This document shows, in pieces, positions 7,141 to 9,505 of a DNA stretch of 9,505 nt (its first letter is position 1; each line of letters opens with the position of its first letter). The stretch is from contig JBBIKZ010000094.1 in NCBI GenBank assembly GCA_037445185.1, forward strand, positions 1 through 9,505, in the 5' to 3' direction. A program made the position numbers and the translations under genes. The stretch comes from JANWZL01 sp037445185. Lineage in GTDB: Bacteria > Pseudomonadota > Gammaproteobacteria > Burkholderiales > Thiobacillaceae. The notes under the pieces are model-generated. The model worked only from the letters and a program-made list of their open reading frames with translations, did no database searches and was not told where the DNA came from.

Positions 7141-7403
7141 TCGCGTGGGAACTGGGCGATGCCTTCGGTCACCTCGCCCGGTGCCTGCGGCTGGCTGAAG
7201 GACTCGCGGCCCGCGGGCGCGGGGTGACGCTGGCGCTCAAGGCCGCCCGCGCGTTCCGGGATCGCCATGCCGACTTCTCGCCCAGCCAGGCCATCGAACA
7301 AGGCCTGTCCCGCATCGAGCGCGCGTTTCTCGATGGCTGGAACACCGGCCGCACCCGGAAGACCCAAGAACCCCAAGAGAGCCCCCCGGCATGCCTGCAT
7401 TGA
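7125..7403 (+). pseudogene. Glycosyltransferase remnant with in-frame internal deletion
   Basis: A 92-residue ORF from ATG 7125 to TGA 7403. Its first ~40 residues (MARVLIAWELGDAFGHLARC, then RLAEGLAARGRGVTLAL) match the N-terminal Rossmann start of GT-B/UGT-like glycosyltransferases, including the GH(L)xR...LAxxLxxRGxxVTLA pattern. The next part (RAFRDRHADFSPSQAIEQGL, then SRIERAFL) resembles the C-terminal end of the same enzymes. Normal members are roughly 380-450 residues, so the acceptor and nucleotide-sugar sites are gone and the product cannot be active. The frame is kept across the junction, which lies near 7237-7255. The ORF overlaps the RTX stop by 16 bases and hlyD by 13, so it may still carry translation through to hlyD. 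No good Shine-Dalgarno precedes 7125, which fits coupling. An unrelated small ORF is the alternative. Confidence 0.7.
7375..7381 (+). promoter_or_regulatory. Weak ribosome binding site for hlyD
   Basis: AAGAGAG lies 9 bases before ATG 7391. It is a partial Shine-Dalgarno match and supports this start over the later in-frame methionines, none of which would leave the cytoplasmic N-terminal segment in front of the membrane helix. Coupling to the overlapping upstream ORF probably adds to initiation. Confidence 0.35.
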
Positions 7404-8758
7404 AATCCCTCATCCAACATGCCCACAGCGATCATCAGGACTTTCATCCGCCGCTGATCCGTTTGCAGCACAGCGCGCCGCATCCGCAGGGGCGGCGGGT
7501 GCTGTGGGCCATCCTGGCGCTGGTCGCCTTTCTCATCGTCTGGGCGCTGCTGGGGCGGCTGGATATCGTCGCGGTGGCCGACGGCAAGCTGGTACCGGCC
7601 AGCTACCTCAAGATCGTGCAGCCCTCGGAAGCGGGCATCGTCAAGGAAATCCTGGTGCGCGAGGGCGAGACCGTGCGCGCCGGACAAGTCCTGATGCGCA
7701 TGGATGCGCTGATTATCAATGCCGATCTGGACGCCATCACCACCGAATACGCCCGCAAGCGCCTGGCGCTTGCCCGCATCGATGCCGAGCTCACAGGCAA
7801 ACCCTTCCAGCCTGACGTTCAAGCCCCAGCGGCGCTGTTGCGTGAGACCGGTGCGCAATACCAGGCCAACCGCGCTGCCCTGGCCGCCGCGTTGGCCGAG
7901 GAACGCAGCCGCCTGGTCAAGGCGCAGCAGGAACTGGCGGCTGCCCGCCAGCAGAAAGAGCGACTGGAGGCGGTACTGCCTCACTACCGCGACCAGGACA
8001 AGGCCTACGAGAAACTGGTCAAGGAAGGGTTCGCCGGCGGCTTGATGGGCTCGGACAAGCGGCGCGAGCGCATCGAGAAGGAGCAGGAACTGGCCACGCA
8101 AGGGCACCTGATCGCCTCCGCCCAGGCCAGCATCGACCAGTCGCTCAAAAAACTGAAGCAGATCGAGGCCGACTACCTGCGGCAGTTGCACGCCGAGCGC
8201 AACGAGGCGCAGGCGCAACTCGACAAACTGGCCAAGGAGCAGGAGAAGCAGCAGCACCGGCGCGAGCTGCTGGAACTGAAGGCCCCGCAGGATGGCGTGA
8301 TCAAGGACCTGGCCACGCACACCGCCGGCACCGTGGTGCAGCCCGGCGCCGTGCTCGCCAGCCTGGTGCCGCGCGAGGAAAAACTCAAGGCCGAGGTGTG
8401 GGTATCGAACGAGGACATCGGCTTCGTGCGGCCGGGCCAGCCAGTGAAGCTGAAGTTCGCCACCTACCCCTTCCAGAAGTACGGCATGGGGCACGGCACG
8501 GTCGAGCACGTCAGCGCGGACGCCCAGAGCGAAGAGGAGGCCCGCGACAAGGGCCTGCAAGGTGCCGGGCAACGCCCGCTGCGCTACAAGGCCCTGGTGA
8601 GGATCGAGGCGAGCGCGCTGGAGACGGATGGGGTGAAATACCCGCTGTCGGTGGGCATGCAGACCACGGCGGAAATCCTGCTGGGCCGCCGCACGGTGGC
8701 GCAATACCTGCTCTCGCCGGTGAAGAAGGCCTGGCATGAGGCAGGCCGGGAGCGATGA
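7391..8758 (+). CDS. HlyD-family type I secretion membrane fusion protein (periplasmic adaptor)
   Basis: 455 residues, a normal length for the family. Order: a short cytoplasmic N-terminus, one inner-membrane helix (about 37-55), a first lipoyl/barrel-sandwich half (about 60-105, with VADGKLVPAS, VQPSEAGIV and VREGETVRAGQVL), a long charged alpha-helical hairpin (about 110-290, Ala/Glu/Gln/Lys-rich, predicted coiled coil reaching to the TolC-like channel), the second lipoyl half (ELKAPQDGVIKDL, GTVVQPG, about 294-330), a beta-barrel domain, and a C-terminal PLSVGMQTTAEILLGRRTV segment close to the classical HlyD signature. It joins the inner-membrane ABC exporter to the outer-membrane channel and most likely serves the adjacent RTX protein. 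No frameshift or missing element is visible, so it appears functional. Its stop overlaps the ATG at 8755 (ATGA). Confidence 0.95.
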   Translation: MPALKSLIQHAHSDHQDFHPPLIRLQHSAPHPQGRRVLWAILALVAFLIVWALLGRLDIVAVADGKLVPASYLKIVQPSEAGIVKEILVREGETVRAGQVLMRMDALIINADLDAITTEYARKRLALARIDAELTGKPFQPDVQAPAALLRETGAQYQANRAALAAALAEERSRLVKAQQELAAARQQKERLEAVLPHYRDQDKAYEKLVKEGFAGGLMGSDKRRERIEKEQELATQGHLIASAQASIDQSLKKLKQIEADYLRQLHAERNEAQAQLDKLAKEQEKQQHRRELLELKAPQDGVIKDLATHTAGTVVQPGAVLASLVPREEKLKAEVWVSNEDIGFVRPGQPVKLKFATYPFQKYGMGHGTVEHVSADAQSEEEARDKGLQGAGQRPLRYKALVRIEASALETDGVKYPLSVGMQTTAEILLGRRTVAQYLLSPVKKAWHEAGRER

Positions 8759-8955
8759 GCGATAAGAACCGCCGTCCGTCGCTATGCGATTTCCTGCCGA
8801 GCCGCGCTCCTGGCACCGAGCCCCGGTTCCCGCCGCACGTCAGATGGCCTTCTGACCTTGCTGTTCCAGACGGAGAGCAGCCAGCGGCTGCCCGAAATGG
8901 CCTTGCGCTTGGGGGTGAGATCGGGCGAGTTCATCAAGGTACGAACGTAGCATAA
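8755..8955 (+). CDS. Short ORF coupled to hlyD, possibly the 5' stub of a disrupted gene
   Basis: 66 residues starting MSDKNRR at an ATGA overlap with hlyD, a classic sign of the next gene in an operon. After the first ~15 residues the sequence (Pro/Arg/Gly-rich, APGTEPRFPP) resembles GC-rich out-of-frame translation more than a folded protein. I recognise no family. The simplest reading is that a real downstream gene began here and lost its body when insertion-sequence DNA entered. It could also be entirely spurious. Confidence 0.25.
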   Translation: MSDKNRRPSLCDFLPSRAPGTEPRFPPHVRWPSDLAVPDGEQPAAARNGLALGGEIGRVHQGTNVA

Positions 8956-9010
8956 GCGCCATTCGTGGCAAAAGACTCGCCTCGCTGCCCAAGGATGCAT
9001 TCCTGATGCC
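8759..9010 (+). other. Junction region between hlyD and the transposase fragment
   Basis: No convincing gene, terminator hairpin or RNA is seen here. The frame later used by the transposase is open from 8759 to a TAG at 8948-8950 and again after it. A segment before the stop (LLTLLFQTE, then LPEMALRLGV) faintly resembles the N-terminal helix region of DDE transposases. The border between operon DNA and insertion-sequence DNA must lie here, but no terminal inverted repeat could be fixed by eye. Confidence 0.4.
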
Positions 9011-9505
9011 GTGAACCATCAATCCATGCAGCACATGCTCACCACCGATAGCGTCGATTGGGCCGGGTTGGCCCGGCAAGTCGCGGCGGACGCCAATGCC
9101 CTGCTTGGCGGCGAGGAGGCCGTGGCCCTCATCGACGAGAGCGCGATGGCCAAGAAGGGAGAGGCTTCTGCCGGCGTGGCCCGGCAGTGGAACGGTCGTT
9201 TGGGGAAGGTGGACAACAGTCAGGTCGGCGTCTTCATGGCCCTGTGCCGGGGAACGATGGCCAGTCTGTTCGATAGCCGCCTGTATCTGCCCCAGTCCTG
9301 GGTTTCGGATGCGGATCGCTGCGAGCGCGCGGCGATTCCGGAGTCGGCGCGGATGTGCCGTTCCAAGGCCGACCTGGCCCTGGACAGGGTGGCTGAGGCG
9401 GATCGCAACGGCGTGCGCTATGGCTATATCGCGGTGGATGGCGGCTATGGCAAGGAGCCGGCGTTCCTGGGCTCTTCACGGTTTTCCTACGTTACTTATC
9501 CCCCT
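9011..9505 (+). pseudogene. IS701-family DDE transposase fragment, 5'-degraded and interrupted at about 9469
   Basis: In one frame (start candidates GTG 9011, ATG 9026 and ATG 9035) the sequence shows the IS701/DDE_5 landmarks in order: NHQSMQHML, ALIDESAMAKKG with the first catalytic Asp (codon 9134), GVARQWNGRLGKVDNSQVGV, a RLYLPQSW segment, and AVDGGYGKEPAFL with the second Asp (codon 9437). Only about 40 residues precede the first Asp, against roughly 80-110 in full-length members, so the N-terminus is missing or lies beyond the TAG at 8948. After PAFL (codon 9467) similarity ends abruptly and the sequence becomes AT-richer, although the frame stays open to the window edge. The catalytic Glu would lie beyond this point. 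It is almost certainly inactive if the similarity break is real. Confidence 0.82.
9470..9505. mobile_element. Possible left terminus of an ISL3-family insertion inside the transposase gene
   Basis: GGCTCTTCACGG begins exactly where transposase similarity stops. ISL3-family inverted repeats typically begin GG and carry a CTCTT core, and the following bases (TTTTCCTACGTTACTTATCC) are AT-rich, as expected outside that element's transposase gene. ISL3 elements duplicate 8 bases of target, so CGTTCCTG (9462-9469) would be the predicted left copy. The rest lies outside the window. Confidence 0.4.

Noticed and set aside
7169..8737. 522-codon antisense ORF opposite hlyD
   Set aside because: It mirrors the GC-rich third-position pattern of hlyD on the other strand. 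The translation is Leu/Arg/Gln/His-biased with no recognisable domain, while the + strand gives a clear HlyD protein.
8700..8800. Rho-independent terminator after hlyD
   Set aside because: No GC-rich hairpin followed by a T-run is visible; the next ORF overlaps the stop codon.
8782..9079. Two small antisense ORFs (8782-9000 and 8840-9079)
   Set aside because: They overlap each other in different frames and the start of the transposase fragment, have no recognisable domain or ribosome binding site, and resemble shadow ORFs in insertion-sequence DNA.
1..9505. A novel defence or phage-type system
   Set aside because: Nothing in the window (no nuclease, helicase, reverse transcriptase, toxin-antitoxin pair or array) supports one. 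The content is a type I secretion locus plus insertion-sequence remnants.

Overview
The window is high-GC DNA, probably from a beta- or gammaproteobacterium. This is inferred from codon use (strong preference for G or C at third positions) and from the genes themselves; no species can be named. It holds most of a type I secretion locus and, at its right edge, insertion-sequence debris.

Bases 1-7140 are the 3' part of one giant gene, open from the first base, so its true start lies to the left. It encodes a modular, very acidic, probably secreted calcium-binding adhesin or RTX protein. In order it has: alternating RTX nonapeptide arrays and RTX-associated beta domains (about nine copies, 1-5046), with a nidogen-like (NIDO) domain embedded among them (2029-2739); three Ig/cadherin-like (He_PIG type) repeats with an exact 303-base period; one VCBS-like domain; a fourth Ig-like repeat; a Gly/Pro/Asn linker; and a C-terminal segment expected to carry the uncleaved type I secretion signal.

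Bases 7125-7403 overlap the end of the RTX gene and the start of the next gene. They encode a 92-residue ORF that looks like the first ~40 residues of a GT-B/UGT-like glycosyltransferase joined in frame to the last ~45 residues of the same kind of enzyme, with the catalytic middle missing. Bases 7391-8758 are an apparently intact HlyD-family membrane fusion protein, the periplasmic adaptor that would export the RTX protein together with an ABC transporter and a TolC-like channel. Neither of those partners is in the window.

From 8755 on the locus looks broken. A short ORF starts on an ATGA overlap with hlyD but is not recognisable beyond its start. It is followed by a fragment of an IS701-family (DDE) transposase whose N-terminus is missing or degraded. 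Transposase similarity stops abruptly at about 9469, where GGCTCTTCACGG begins, resembling the terminal inverted repeat of ISL3-family elements. The right edge therefore looks like nested insertion elements that cut off the downstream part of the secretion operon.

All genes read on the + strand. The overlaps of 16, 13 and 4 bases suggest one translationally coupled operon: RTX adhesin, glycosyltransferase (now a remnant), hlyD, then a disrupted gene.
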